From Calonectria ilicicola (lineage: Eukaryota > Ascomycota > Sordariomycetes > Hypocreales > Nectriaceae), in NCBI GenBank assembly GCA_020809705.1, contig CP085835.1:434001-498000 (forward strand): DNA of 64,000 bases, given 5' to 3'. Of this stretch, positions 20,307 through 31,879 are shown piece by piece. The notes under the pieces were generated by a model, which was not told where the DNA came from, did not search any database, and saw nothing but the letters and a program-made list of their open reading frames with translations. Position 1 is the stretch's first letter. Each line of letters starts with the position of its first letter. Both the position numbers and the translations under genes were made by a program.

Positions 20307-20956
20307 GATGCTGTGATTTGGCTCTATAGTTCAATGTTTTTGTACTTTAAATTCAAGGTGCTCGTGGAATGATTCCATTTGGTACAGGTGGTTTCTTGAT
20401 CCTATTTATACAAGGCCATGTACGGGATTGAAGTTGCTTCATCGTAGAGAATGAAGGCCTTGATCGAAAGCCTGGGGAAGTATCGGTACTTGGTTCTCAA
20501 TATAAAAGTACGTGCAAACATATGTACCTAGATACATGAGTGCCCGTCTTAACAGCGCGGGTTCCACGGTGTGTATTACAAAGACTATTTCAAAGGGCAA
20601 TTTGGCTTTTCAATTCAATCTCTTATTGGAGGGCTTAACAAAGTTTCCCCGAATTGCAATATGATTGGTTCTTAAACCCGGGTTTCTGTGTCACGTTGCA
20701 ACTTGGTTGTGTGTACAGACAAGGAGCGCGGGTTAAGTGAATAGCGCGCGACCCGTGGACAACAACCTCATTAGAGTATGCCCATGCGCATCGCTCCAAA
20801 TATCTTCGACGGAGCTTTCGGAGTAGTTATAGTTGACTAGTTCATTTTAGAACAACATAAAAGGCCTTCTTGACCAAATATTAGATGATTTAATGTTGTC
20901 GTGAAAACCCTCCCTTTTTATCACATAGCTACCCTGCACCTCAGCAAGCAGTAAAC
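20307..20956. promoter_or_regulatory. Bidirectional BVMO/esterase promoter with CGGGTT elements
   Basis: The 650-bp divergent spacer contains two identical AGCGCGGGTT decamers (20554-20563 and 20725-20734), a perfect 12-bp palindrome AAACCCGGGTTT (20674-20685) and a reverse-orientation ACCCG (20751-20755). All share a CGGGT(T) core, the kind of GC-triplet site used by Zn2Cys6 regulators. Inference: binding sites for a pathway regulator, possibly the one at 22579. No protein-coding frame is supported here. Confidence 0.45.
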
Positions 20957-21907
20957 ATGGGCCTCGAAGTCGATCAAGAGTTTGCCGTGGCAATTGCCCC
21001 TTTGATAAAGATGATGGGCAATGCTCCCAGGCCAAAGCTACATGAGGTTGAGGCGCGCAGAGCAGCGTACGGCGCCATGCCGCCGCCTCCCCCACGCATC
21101 CCCGACAACGTCGCGTTTGAGATTGTCCACATTGAGTCGGAAGACGGCAACAAAGTACCCATTTACCACTTCAAGAGACGCGATTCCGGCCTGCCGGGTG
21201 TACCTTCGGCCGCCGTGATGCATATGCACGGTGGCGGGCTGATTGCACTGAGCCCCGAGATCAGTGTGCAGAGGCTCGCCGATATGGTTGCCGAGACCGG
21301 AGTGCAGGCATTCTCGGTTGACTACCGGTTGGCTCCTGAGCACCCGTACCCTGCTGCGCTCAACGACTGCTGGGCCTGTCTCACGTGGATTCAGTCGCAT
21401 CCCAGCACGCTCCACGTCGACCCCAGCCGCATCGCCGTCATGGGAGAGAGCGCAGGAGGCGGCTTGGCAGCGGCCGTCTCGCTCCGAGCTCGGCACGCCA
21501 AGCTGTCGCCGCCGATTGCCTATCAGATCCTGTCGTCGCCCATGCTCGATGATAGGACTGCGGGGGATGTTCCAGGCGAATTTAAGCTGTGGGACGCAGA
21601 TGATAACCTGACGGCTTGGACGGCCTACTTGGGTGGGCCCCCAGGCGGCGAGGGCGTTTCTGAGCTGGCTGCGCCAGGTCGTCTTACAGATGCTACTGGG
21701 CTGCCGCCGCTCTATCTGGATACCAGCCAATTTGACCTGTTTGTCAAGGAGAATCTTGTCCACGTCCAGAAATTTCTCGAGGCTGGCATCGAGGTGGAAT
21801 CTCATCTATACCCTGGGCTTCCGCATGGGTTTGACGGGCTTGTGCCAACGCACAGCGTGAGTAGTCAATTGGAGGACAACAGGAAGCGCATCTTGAAGAG
21901 ACTATAG
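20957..21907 (+). CDS. HSL-type alpha/beta-hydrolase (carboxylesterase)
   Basis: 316 residues, no introns, no signal peptide. The oxyanion-hole motif HGGG is at residues 91-94, the nucleophile elbow GESAGG at 163-168 (Ser165), the acid Asp260 in LDTSQFDLF and the base His290 in GLPHGFDG, so the triad is complete. VDYRLAPEHPYPAALND (121-137) is typical of the hormone-sensitive lipase family. It would hydrolyse short-chain or aryl esters in the cytosol. It is divergent from the BVMO, whose ester products are natural substrates for such an enzyme. The specific substrate is inferred only. Confidence 0.93.
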   Translation: MGLEVDQEFAVAIAPLIKMMGNAPRPKLHEVEARRAAYGAMPPPPPRIPDNVAFEIVHIESEDGNKVPIYHFKRRDSGLPGVPSAAVMHMHGGGLIALSPEISVQRLADMVAETGVQAFSVDYRLAPEHPYPAALNDCWACLTWIQSHPSTLHVDPSRIAVMGESAGGGLAAAVSLRARHAKLSPPIAYQILSSPMLDDRTAGDVPGEFKLWDADDNLTAWTAYLGGPPGGEGVSELAAPGRLTDATGLPPLYLDTSQFDLFVKENLVHVQKFLEAGIEVESHLYPGLPHGFDGLVPTHSVSSQLEDNRKRILKRL

Positions 21908-22578
21908 CTTATTAGTTTAATTGACCTCAATTGAGTTGACCCCCCAATGTTTATTTTGGAAAACCCCAGGTGTGATGTGTCAATCAAAGTTAGCTTTGTC
22001 CATGTCATCTAGAATTATCGTTATCGCGATTCAGCTGCGGAGCCGACGTCGATTAGATGGGACCAGATCAAATTCTAGACCGCTTCGGGAAGATGGACTT
22101 GCACTCCACCTCCACTCGCATTGTGCAATGGTGCGGCTGGCTTGCCATGTGACACGCACCGGCCGGTTTCCCATTCATCCTCCATCTCCAACCTAGGCCA
22201 AAAGCGTGACTTTGCCTCTGCCAAAACGCGGGCGTGTGGAGCGACGCGTGAATGCTTATGACGTCGTCTCACTCACGTGTCTCCCTTCTGGATAAAAGAT
22301 CTCTCGGTCCACCAAAAATGTCACACTAGACTTGCTTCAGATTAGATCGAGATGGCGCCGGTGCAGATGCGTCTTGATTCGACCGCCTTGGCTCGCCCCC
22401 GCACTTTGATGGGTCGTCCCTATCGCTATGCCGCCAGAGGCCGCGGATCCCGTGTCTCCCACGCTTCGCGCTCAGATCCAAAAAAAACTGGCCCCCTAGA
22501 TCTGTGGTCGTACGTTGCCTCCGCCAGCCGCATCCTCTTGCTACGTACAGATGATATCCAATCTGCCGAGTGAATTCA
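21908..22578. other. Intergenic, promoter of Zn2Cys6 regulator
   Basis: Between the esterase stop and the regulator start. Plus-strand frame 22352-22573 contains an ATG but has a basic, low-information product and I treat it as leader or chance. No other feature seen. Confidence 0.45.
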
Positions 22579-24830
22579 ATGGGTCCAACAACGAACGTAG
22601 TCCCCAAGGCTGTGAGTGTGATATATAGTCTAGACAGACAGCCTCCACGTGCCCTGGCGCTGACGATGACCCTGGTAGTGCCGGAATTGCCGAATTCGAA
22701 AGGTAACCACACAACCCCCACAGCCCATCTGCGGCGCTTGATGGGCGCTGACTGGGCTTAGATAAGATGTAACCGAGAGATCCCATGCTCCAATTGTATC
22801 ACTTCCAAGATCCCCTGCCAAGGGAATGCAAAGGATGCCGTCCGCTCTGCGACAAATGAGACACAAGCGAGGTGTGTAGGACTGGCCAATCATTCCGTGC
22901 CTTGTATGGATCGTTAATTGCTTTTGCCCAGACAAGAAACAAACATTGAGCAGCTTCAGGAAAGGGTAGCCACCCTTGAAAAGCTTCTGAATAATGTTTT
23001 AGGCAGGGAAACTCCTCGGTCCACAGAACCTACATCTATCACACCGAGGCAAAGCCCATGTAACCCAGATATTGCCTGCCTCGAGGGGGACTCGTCGTTT
23101 AGAAAGCAGGCCGCCTTGGCTACAGACATTACGGAGCTTGACCACTTCCCTGCCTCCCAGTCCCCACAGGTCGTTGACAGGGTATCTGACTTGCGTAAAC
23201 TGCTCGACAGCAAGGATGACGCCGTCCCGACTACAACTTGGAGTCGCGACCCCATTAGTGATACGCTCCAAGGACAGATGCCCCCAGCGGATTTTGTAAT
23301 TCGATTGCTGCGTGCAGTTACTGGCAAGTTACCGGGTTTAAATCACCAACCTTGCCTCTTGATTTCTCTTTGGCTAACTTCTGAATGTCTATACAGGCAC
23401 AGATCCCTTGCTGACAATATATTATCCAATGATTGATCTGTCGCAATTTGAAGACCTATGTCGTCAAATTTACTTCCCTATACAGCCCCCTACGGTTGGA
23501 GAGATTTCCCTCCTAAGTGCCATGATATCGGCATCACTATGTGAACTCAAATGCTTCCCACTTGATGGGTTCCCTGAAGAAGAAGTTGACAGATATCTTA
23601 TGCTCTGTGATGATAATTTTCATGCTGGGATTGAGACATATGAAGTCAACATGGTTCCAACCTACAATCATTGCTTGGTTCTTTACATGGCGGTGAGTGT
23701 TTGATATGACATCATTGTTGTCATGACGAAGGTACACGGCACCTATATGGAGTCAAAGACTAATCTTCGATAGGCACTTAATGCACAGACAAAAGGAGAA
23801 TTGGCTCTGCAGTGGAAGTACACTTCAGCTGCTGCTAGGCATTGTCTCACACTCGGCTATCATCGAGAGCAGGTTGTCAGCGCTTTTTCACCCTTGGAGC
23901 AGGATCGCATCCGCCGTACATTTTGGAGGATTTATTACTCAGACAAAAGCATGGTGTTGAGTCTCGGAAGAGCTTCAACAATTCAAGATTTTGACATTGA
24001 TGTCGAACCATTCCAAATATCGTCCGACCCTGGCAGAGTACCTTGGGACACGTCCTTGTTCCACTTTATCAATTTTGCCAAAATCCAAGCCCAAGTCTAC
24101 GAAGCACTGTACTCTCCGGCGTCAACCCGACGTACCAAGGAGGAGAGAGAGCAGATTGTGGGGATGCTTTCGAAGCGGCTCTATGACTGGCACCAGTTAT
24201 GGGGACAACTAGACAGCTCAAAGGCATGTCGCAAAGATGTTTTTGACAACACGTTTGGCCCGGTAGATGTGGGCTACTTTTCCACACTCACCCTTATTCA
24301 ACGAGCCGTGGACTTGTCGAAATCGGTAAGCGTCATCACCGAAGCTTGCTTTGAAGCGGCCAGCAACGGATTGCGAGCCCAAGCCGAGCTGCATGCCAAG
24401 TACAAGTCACTGGGGGACCAATCGTACGCCCTCTACGCTGTTTGGTAAGTAGGAAACTTGGTGATGCTATTATGGCTGTGAGGATGAATACTGAGACGAT
24501 TCTAGGGCCCACATTAATTCCTCCTTCACTCCTTTTGTGGTGACATTCCTGCATTGTATTGCCAACTCCGAAGTCAACGACCTGAATTTACTCAAGACCT
24601 CGCTGGATATTTTGGAAAACTCATGCCGTCTTGTCGAATCATGCAAGAGGCCTTACGAATTCTGCAAATATCTCTATGGCATTGCTGAGGCGTACATCTC
24701 GGCCTGTTCTATGCCGGTTGAGGTAGATGTTTGTGAAGCCGAGGCGGCAGTGGAGCTATCATTGCAGCAGCCGCTGGATGGGAACTGGTTCCTATCCGAG
24801 TCAGACTTTCTGAACATATCAACCTTTTAG
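22579..24830 (+). CDS. Zn2Cys6 transcription factor with fungal_trans domain
   Basis: Seven exons (22579-22611, 22679-22702, 22762-22871, 22932-23323, 23397-23692, 23774-24444, 24506-24830) give 616 residues. The zinc cluster is Cys12, 15, 22, 28, 31 and 38 in C-RN-C-RIRKIR-C-NREIP-C-SN-C-ITSKIP-C, split over three small exons; the second is only 24 nt. A short coiled coil follows (EQLQERVATLEKLLNNVL). The middle homology region has ALQWKYTSAAARHCLTLGYHRE and RRTFWRIYYSDKSMVLSLGRAST. Intron 4 appears to be GC-AG (GCAAGT..TACAG, CTAAC branch); a GTTTAA donor 13 nt downstream would also keep the frame. Position next to the esterase/BVMO pair suggests local pathway control, by inference. Confidence 0.9.
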
Positions 24831-26564
24831 ACTGGCAAATTGGAATCCGTGCTCGTGTATATGCCGGATAAGCCAGCTGACTAACATGTCTTTTTTTTTT
24901 TGGACACGTTCTTTGAAACTGAAGAGAGATGAATCTCTGTACAATAAATTTAAGCGACTAGCCTGTTTAATTTTGCTCAATGGAACATATTTGACATGTG
25001 AAAGTCTGGGTTTGACAATAGTAGAGTCGTATCGCTTTATCCTGGCTTCTCAATGTCATGCATTCTTTTGCGGGGATAGTCCTATGCAAGAACGCCTCAG
25101 CTGACGTCTAATCGTGGGGTCATACGTATGAGGTGCAGATGCAAATGGGTACCTATTCAGCCAAAACTCGTCTACCTGTCGGTTAGAGCAAAAGGAAACA
25201 CACACCTGCCTAACACGTAACGAGGGCTGTGTCGCATGTGATGAGACTTATCAATCTCGACTATCTGATTGATCAACAAACCCCTCACCTGCCTTTACTT
25301 GCATCGCTTGGCAAAGATAATGCACAAATGAATTGAAGAGGGGAGCGCTGAGGGATGTGTATGGATGAGTAGTGAAACTTGTCTCAGATTACGACAATCC
25401 TTGACTTTGGTAGGTGTGCAGGAAGACGCATGATGCAATGAATGTGGTAACAGATCTCCAAATTAGAGGGCAAAGCATGCCGTGTTTTTACCCCGCGTTC
25501 TTACTGGTGGAGATATTACCAATGATGTGTCTACAATACCATTGTTGACAAATCACATGAAATATTGTCGCCTGGCGATTATTTTGTCTGTTTTCTTCCG
25601 CATGCAAAGAGAAAAAATACATGCAAATAATGTTAGATTCGCGGATCAAACAGTACAGTTAGATGGATCTGATGGCCCTGCTACTCTGTCTCTCAACGTT
25701 ATACCGAAATGGGGCATATGCATCCTGCAAGTTGCTCTTTTCAGCCAAAATTATCAGTCCATAATCAATATATGCAGAAATGATATCATATGTTGCCAAT
25801 GCTGTATCTTGTATTATGCGTTGCTTCGCTCATCCAGGTTTTGTTTTACAGCACGTCCGTCAAATTATTTACCTCAGCCGCCTAGCCGAAATGCCGTTGA
25901 AAATCCATGCGAATAGAAATAATGGATTCCATGACTATAGAAGCACAGCTGATTTCACGGGCGACTGATGTCATTCCAAGTCGCATGAGTTGGAGTGCGC
26001 CGTTTTTATATGTAGTTGGTCAAGGACTATTATGATGCACCTTCCACCATCGACATTATTTTGCCTCGCCACATGTGTAAGTACCAAGTCGGAAGCGAGG
26101 CTCGTAGGAGTATAACTCGATCGCTTTAGAGAGCTAAGTAAATTTGATGCTGCCAAGGCGCAAGTAATATGGCGAATGGACCCACATCCCACGACCGCCA
26201 CGGCTCAATCTACGTTTCTCTTAGGTAGAGGTTTTTAGTTGAGCTATTTATAATACAAGACATCTATTACACCGCCCAGTGGTCTTTACCGAAGTGACGA
26301 AACAGATGACGCAACCTAACGTGACTTTCTCATCGGATTGATTTGCGCACAGCACCACCACGAGCCATTTCATTGGATACGGATGCATACCGCTCAGGCC
26401 TTGGGATGGAATGCATACTGCAGCTCGTCGAAAAAAGAATAGAGCGGGCTGACTATTTATTTTGTGCATCTCACCCGGGGCAAATGTTCCTTCGAGAAAG
26501 TCTGCTCTCCAAATCCAAATCCATCACCCCATTTCAACATTTTTCTCAGATCACATCTTCCATT
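24831..26564. other. Intergenic, nothing recognised
   Basis: 1.7 kb with T runs (24891-24901) and short open frames lacking ATG starts or motifs (24886-25104, 25482-25968). The last part is the promoter of the P450 at 26565. No repeats or RNA genes found. Confidence 0.45.
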
Positions 26565-28227
26565 ATGGCTCCTCTTATAGCCTACCAAGCTGCTTTTGCT
26601 GTGGTATTGGCACTACTATGTTATCGATATTTCCGCAGCAAGAGTCGTCTTGACCTGCCTCCTGGCCCGAAACCACTACCCATCGTGGGTAACATTTTTG
26701 ATCTTCCTCCGCCCGACAAACCTGCATACGAACACTGGATCAAGTTCAAAGATGTGTATGGACCGATTAGTTCGATTCAACTATTTGGCACAACAATAGT
26801 GATACTGCATGGCCGTGAGGTTACACAGGAGCTTCTCGGTAAACACTCGACAAAATCCTCGACGCGACCCCGACAAGTTTTTGCGAATGAAATGTGTGGA
26901 TTTGGAGTATTGCTTTCAAACCAAGCTTATACCGATATTTATAAATATCAACGAAAGCTAGTTCACCAGCGACTTGGAACGAAGCCACTTGCACGCCGCT
27001 TTGACGAGGTTCAGGACGTGGAGTCGCGTTGGTTTCTATATAGAATCCTTCATGATCCTGATGGCTTATTCAAGCATTTAAAAACGTTGAGCAACCTTGT
27101 TGTATAATTTTTCATCTGGAATCGGTAATCTCTAACTTGTTTCTTGCAGGGAGGCTAGCGCAATCATGCTCAAAATGACATACGGCTATACCATTGCACC
27201 ACACACAGCTGATCCGCTGGTGAACATGATGGAGGACATGATGGATCACTTTTCGCGTGCCTTTATCCCTGTAGGTTGGATGGTGGACAGCTTCCCCAGC
27301 CTGAGATATCTTCCCGAGTGGTTTCCAGGCGCATCATTTAAAAAGACAGCGCGAGAGTGGCGGGAGAACCTTCAAATGACTATAGACGTCCCATACATGT
27401 TCACTCGGAAGCGAATGGATCAAGGAAATCATGCTACGTCCTATGTGTCGTCTCTTGTATCGCAATGCACGCAAGAAGGTAAGGAAGTGCTTAGCGAGAA
27501 AGATGAATATGCTATCAAGAACTCGGCTTGCATCATGTACGGCGGTGGCGCTGATACGACGGTATCAACTATCGCGGCTTTCATACTAGCCATGATTTTA
27601 TTCCCAAAGGTGCAAGAAAAAGCCCAGAAAGAGATTGATGATGTTGTTGGGGTTGGGAAACTCCCGCAATTCGAACATGAGGAACGGCTGCCCTACGTCA
27701 AAGCTCTGGTAAAGGAAGCACTTCGGTGGTTTCCAGTGGTGCCCATGGGCAGCACACATGCAACCCAAGAAGAGTTGACGGTGGCAGGCTATAGGATACC
27801 CAAGGGCTCATACATACTTCCAGCCATTTGGTGGTTTTCTTTCGACCCAAAGGTTCACCCCAATCCATTCGATTTTGAGCCTGAGAGGTTTTTGGCGCCG
27901 CGCAATGAGCTCGAGCCTGAAAACGACGTGTTTGGTTACGGTCGAAGAATTTGCCCTGGTCGATACTTGGCAGACGACCACCTCTTTCTCACAATATCCC
28001 GCCTTTTGGCGACATTTACTTTCAGCAAGGCCGTCGATGCAAACAATAACGAGATTGTGCCAGAGGTCGGAGGTGTGACGGGGTTGATTAATCACCCTGG
28101 TTATTTTCCCTACCAAATTCGTCCAAGGAGCGATGAACATATTGAACTAATCAAATCTGTCGTGGCTGAGCACCCTTGGGAAGAAGCCGATGCACGGTTC
28201 TTGACAGAACTGAGCGGTATAGTTTGA
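26565..28227 (+). CDS. Cytochrome P450, OrdA-like
   Basis: Exons 26565-27085 and 27150-28227 (64-nt intron, GTTGAG..TTGCAG, CTAAC branch) give 532 residues with an N-terminal membrane anchor (residues 6-21) and proline hinge LPPGPKPLPIVGN. The splice restores the family sequence KHLKTEASAIMLKMTYGY. The I-helix is MYGGGADTTVS, the K-helix EALRW (ExxR), the PERF region FEPERFL, and the haem loop FGYGRRICPGRYLAD with the ligand Cys. The overall style matches fungal P450s annotated as O-methylsterigmatocystin oxidoreductase-like, a broad group with many unrelated substrates. It is an ER monooxygenase needing a P450 reductase. No polyketide, peptide or terpene synthase is visible in the window, so a secondary metabolite role is unproven. 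The first in-frame ATG with an anchor was chosen over upstream codons. Confidence 0.92.
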
Positions 28228-28976
28228 ATTGCTGAAACAGCATGCTGCTAACGGATTTTTATTCGGGCGGCTTCAGAATGAATCAAATTCTAGAGCTTCT
28301 TGGGTGGGGAATGTGGATGTCTAGTATTTGATACAAGCTTTGAGTTCAGAGTCATCGCCTGCGAGGACTCAAAGGGTGGTCGGCTATGCATGAATGAGGG
28401 AGGTTGGGGCGATCTGATTTGTGATGAATACTCTGGACAAATTGCTAGCATCTTTTATACCCGTTCTACACCGAGGCGAATACGAAGTTCTGATCATTCT
28501 ATGTCGTTCAAATAACGTTGTGCGGAGATTTTCTATCCATGCTGCATGGCTGGGTTATGCTGTTCGGTTAGGGTGGAGAACACAATGGCTTTTTATTGTT
28601 AATTATGCTCGTATTCTGTTAATTGTTCCTTAGGCTTGGTCCGTCTTGGCGGGTCATATCTATGTATTTGGCCCAAAAATCCATGGCTGTGAAAATCCTG
28701 GTCGCGTGCTCGGGGAATCGCGGGCTTGCAACCGAGCTTCATGATGGGGCGCCGAAACTAGTCCAGGACGGTGGATTATCCTCGGATCATGATTTCTTGG
28801 CAATGTCAGTGGAGAACTACGTTATCCTTGGATGCCTCAGTCGATTTAAATGGAGCCTGATGTGATGCCATCTCGAAGATGCCTGGCGAGTGTTGGTAAT
28901 CTTGTTTGATTTAGTATTAGATAGAATAAATTGTACTTGGGTCCATGTGATACCCAAGGATATTGTAAATAACATT
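28228..28976. other. Intergenic between convergent genes
   Basis: 3' flanks of the P450 and the Gfo/Idh/MocA oxidoreductase. Short frames only; nothing recognised. Confidence 0.5.
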
Positions 28977-30286
28977 TTACTTCCATGCCACAGTGACTCC
29001 TTTCTCATGGGATTCCCTCGCAAGCTCGATGACGCGGAGTGCATCTCTCGACTGCATTGCCTTGACCTCCAACTCGGCCGTTCCGTTGATGGCAGCTGCA
29101 ACGTTTTCGTACAGCCCCATCCATCTTCCCGTAATGGTTGGGTATTTCCCAACATACTTTTTGGTCTCGGGATCGAACTTCTGCACGCTGCTATCAAATT
29201 CCTCATATGTTGCTAGGGTGCCACGGAACTCCTCTGGCTCAACTCCAAACCCGGGGTCCAAAGGCTTTTTGCCCTCGGCGATTTGCTCTTCCTGGGGGCA
29301 GGTACTTCTCTGCTGGAACTTGATAAAAGAGCCCTTCGTTCCTCGCACCAATTGCTTGAGCTGCTGTGACAATGGTGTAGTAACAGATGTCTTAACGGTT
29401 ACCAATAAATCTTTCTGGGGTCCATCATACTGTAAAATAACTGTGAAAGAGTCTTCTACCTCGCTCTCAGCATCGCGTTGGACGCGAAAGAAGCCTGTGA
29501 CAGACTTGGGGCGTCCAAACAAAACAACGGCCTGGTCTATGCTGTGCGTTCCTATAATTCTCTGTTAGCCGTTGTGGTGAGTGTGAAAGTATCATTGAAC
29601 CGCTTACCTAGACCAAAGGCCATTCCATCTCCTGGTGAGTACTTGGCGGGAAGATATGATAGCCACGAAGGGCTCTCAAAATCGTAATGAATCTCAGCCT
29701 CCTTGATGGATCCAAGTGCATCCTTTTTGATAAGCTCCCTCAAGGTCTGGAAGTCGCCATCCTGTAGACGAAGAAAATAGAGGTCAGTTGAAAATATATT
29801 TACGGGAGAAGAAGGAAAATAATTACCCATCTCCTGTTTTGGAAGCAGGTTACAATCAATCCTTTTTCCTCAGCCAGCTGAATAACCTTGTCAGCTTCCT
29901 CTGCGGATCGCGCAAAAGGTTTGTCGGCAATGACTATAATATCTGATTAGCCCTCGTTTATTGTATGTGAATGATGTGAACCTACCGTGCTTGCCAGCGA
30001 GCAAGGCCTTCTCAGCAAATGAAGCGTGAGTGTTGGTGTGCGTGGCCACGACTACGAATGCAATATCTGGATCGGCAAAGAAGTCCTCTGAAGTCCTGTA
30101 ATGCCTAATGTTTGGGAAATCAACGGTGCAGTGGGAGCCCTTGGGTGCTGACTCGGGGTTTGCTGGGGCTTCTGCTCGCTGGAGAATGGCGATGACCTCG
30201 TAGTCAGGGATGGCTGTAATGAAGGGCAGGTGGAAGCTTTTGGCGGCGAAGCCGTAGCCTACGACTCCAACTTTGATGGGTGCCAT
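28977..30286 (-). CDS. Gfo/Idh/MocA-family NAD(P)-dependent oxidoreductase
   Basis: Four exons (30286-29986, 29933-29827, 29761-29608, 29551-28977; introns 52, 65 and 56 nt) give 378 residues. The N-terminal Rossmann motif is VGVVGYGFAAKSFHLPF, followed by FVVVATHTNTHASFAEKALLAGKHVIADKPFA, the DKP variant of the catalytic EKP motif, with its lysine retained. The C-terminal half is the predicted beta-sheet substrate domain (IKEAEIHYDFESPSW, THSIDQAVVLFGRP). Members oxidise or reduce sugars, inositols or other polyols, and some act on aromatic dihydrodiols; the substrate here is unknown. Cytosolic, no signal peptide. It lies near a P450 and a GNAT with no clear pathway link. Confidence 0.93.
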
Positions 30287-31879
30287 TTTTTACAATTTTC
30301 TTCAAAGGCTCCTCTTGATTATGGGAGATTAAAATATTGGACGCCGGATGAGAATTGAAGAAAATAAATAGTTGGTGTGTGATAAGCAGAAAGAGGGGTA
30401 GTTAGATGTGTCGTAGCATGGCAGTCGTCCAATCTCGTCTCGTGTAGGACGCGAATTTCCTTCAAACTAAAATACATGATTGCAAGGGCTAGTAGATATC
30501 TTGAATGGGGAATGGTTTGTGTAAACTGGTCACGCCATGAGCGAGGGGCTTGGCAAACCTCATCATTTCTTCCACTTTAGCTGCCAACTCGTCGTCCCTG
30601 GTACATGATTATAAATACGCGGATTGAACGAAGCCCGCGACTCCCCGAGCTTGTGGATCTCGCGAGAACGGCAACCGGGCCAAAACAGCCATGTTTCCCT
30701 GCGGTCAACAACCACTCGGCTCTAGTACCGGATCATCAAATCAAGGTGCATCCGGATAATTGCCATGGCTCCTCCGCACTGGACAAGCCTGGATTAACTA
30801 GTCACGAAGCCGAATCTGTCCTAGTGGGTGGCTCGTCTTGCGTTTTTGTCGGAATAACATCGGATCACCAATTCAAAGTAACTAATTTTCCCAAATCCAT
30901 GCCTTGAGCACGTGGTTCGATTCCACGCTGGGATGGCAAGGGGTTAAAATGTTAAGAAGTGGCCATCACATCAAGATGATCTCGATCCTTAGAAATGTGA
31001 TCATCTTTCATCTTTTGTTCGAAGTTAAATGTTTGGGAAAGGCGTGGACCCAGCTGAGAAAAAATGTCAATCGACCTGGTTAACGGCAAAAAAAAAAAAA
31101 AAGAAAAAAAAAGACAAGAACAACAAAACTCTATATCCAATACCTAATTGGGCCATTCCAAGAGTAAATAAGATGGAATGCATTCCTATTGTTTCTTTAT
31201 CCTATGAACGACATAGTACTGGTATTCATTTTGCGACAGCAGTCACAAGCTGGACAGCATTAGCACAATACATGCCTGTCGATTTCAGCCTCCATTCTGG
31301 CAGTATGCACAAATTTCGGGTTCAGAATCTGTAGATATATTTTTCATATCTAGATATTTATTAAATTTCCGATGGTCCTTAGTTTCTTGACTTGAGTTCC
31401 GTCTAGTTGCACGATGAGAGCACACAACTTCCCGACTTCAATGACCCGATTCAATTTAGAAGACAGGGCTGTCCTTCTACCCAAAGAAATACGTTGGCAA
31501 TAACTCAATAACTGATAATAGCTCGAGTTTAAGAGCCGAGCCATTGTTATCCCTGATTTTTGCAGACTTCTCATCTCCGTATTTAGGTTGTGTGTCCCGC
31601 GCCACAGTCAACCAATACCAAATCACATCTTTGACTAACGTCGACGGCGCGGGCTAGAAACCCCACATAGGAGGCCCGTGATGCGGTGTAGGGCACCATT
31701 GCAGGATTTGGGTAGACTACAATTTTTTGACAAGATTTTGGTTTTCTGGCAGTTTAACCTTCTCAGCAAGTCTGAATTGCCATGCGATCAAGCCAAACTT
31801 AGGAGACTAAGCCGTATATCCACACGGATTCTTCCCACTACAATCCACTCTCAAGGTAACCGAGCCTGAAAAAATCGAT
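30287..31879. other. Intergenic, nothing recognised
   Basis: 1.6 kb with an A-rich tract (31088-31112) and no supported gene. A T-arm-like hairpin at 30911-30927 is discussed among rejected items. The last part is the GNAT promoter. Confidence 0.45.

Noticed and set aside
21038..21805. 255-codon open frame antisense to the esterase
   Set aside because: Shadow of a gene with a complete HGGG/GESAGG/Asp/His set.
26565..28227. Secondary metabolite cluster around the P450
   Set aside because: No polyketide synthase, NRPS, terpene cyclase or prenyltransferase is visible anywhere in the window, so three P450s alone do not make a cluster.
30911..30927. tRNA T-arm-like hairpin CGTGG-TTCGATT-CCACG
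   Set aside because: The stem and TTCGATT loop match a T-arm, but no matching acceptor, D-arm or anticodon arm could be found within 150 bases upstream. At most a decayed tRNA or SINE fragment.
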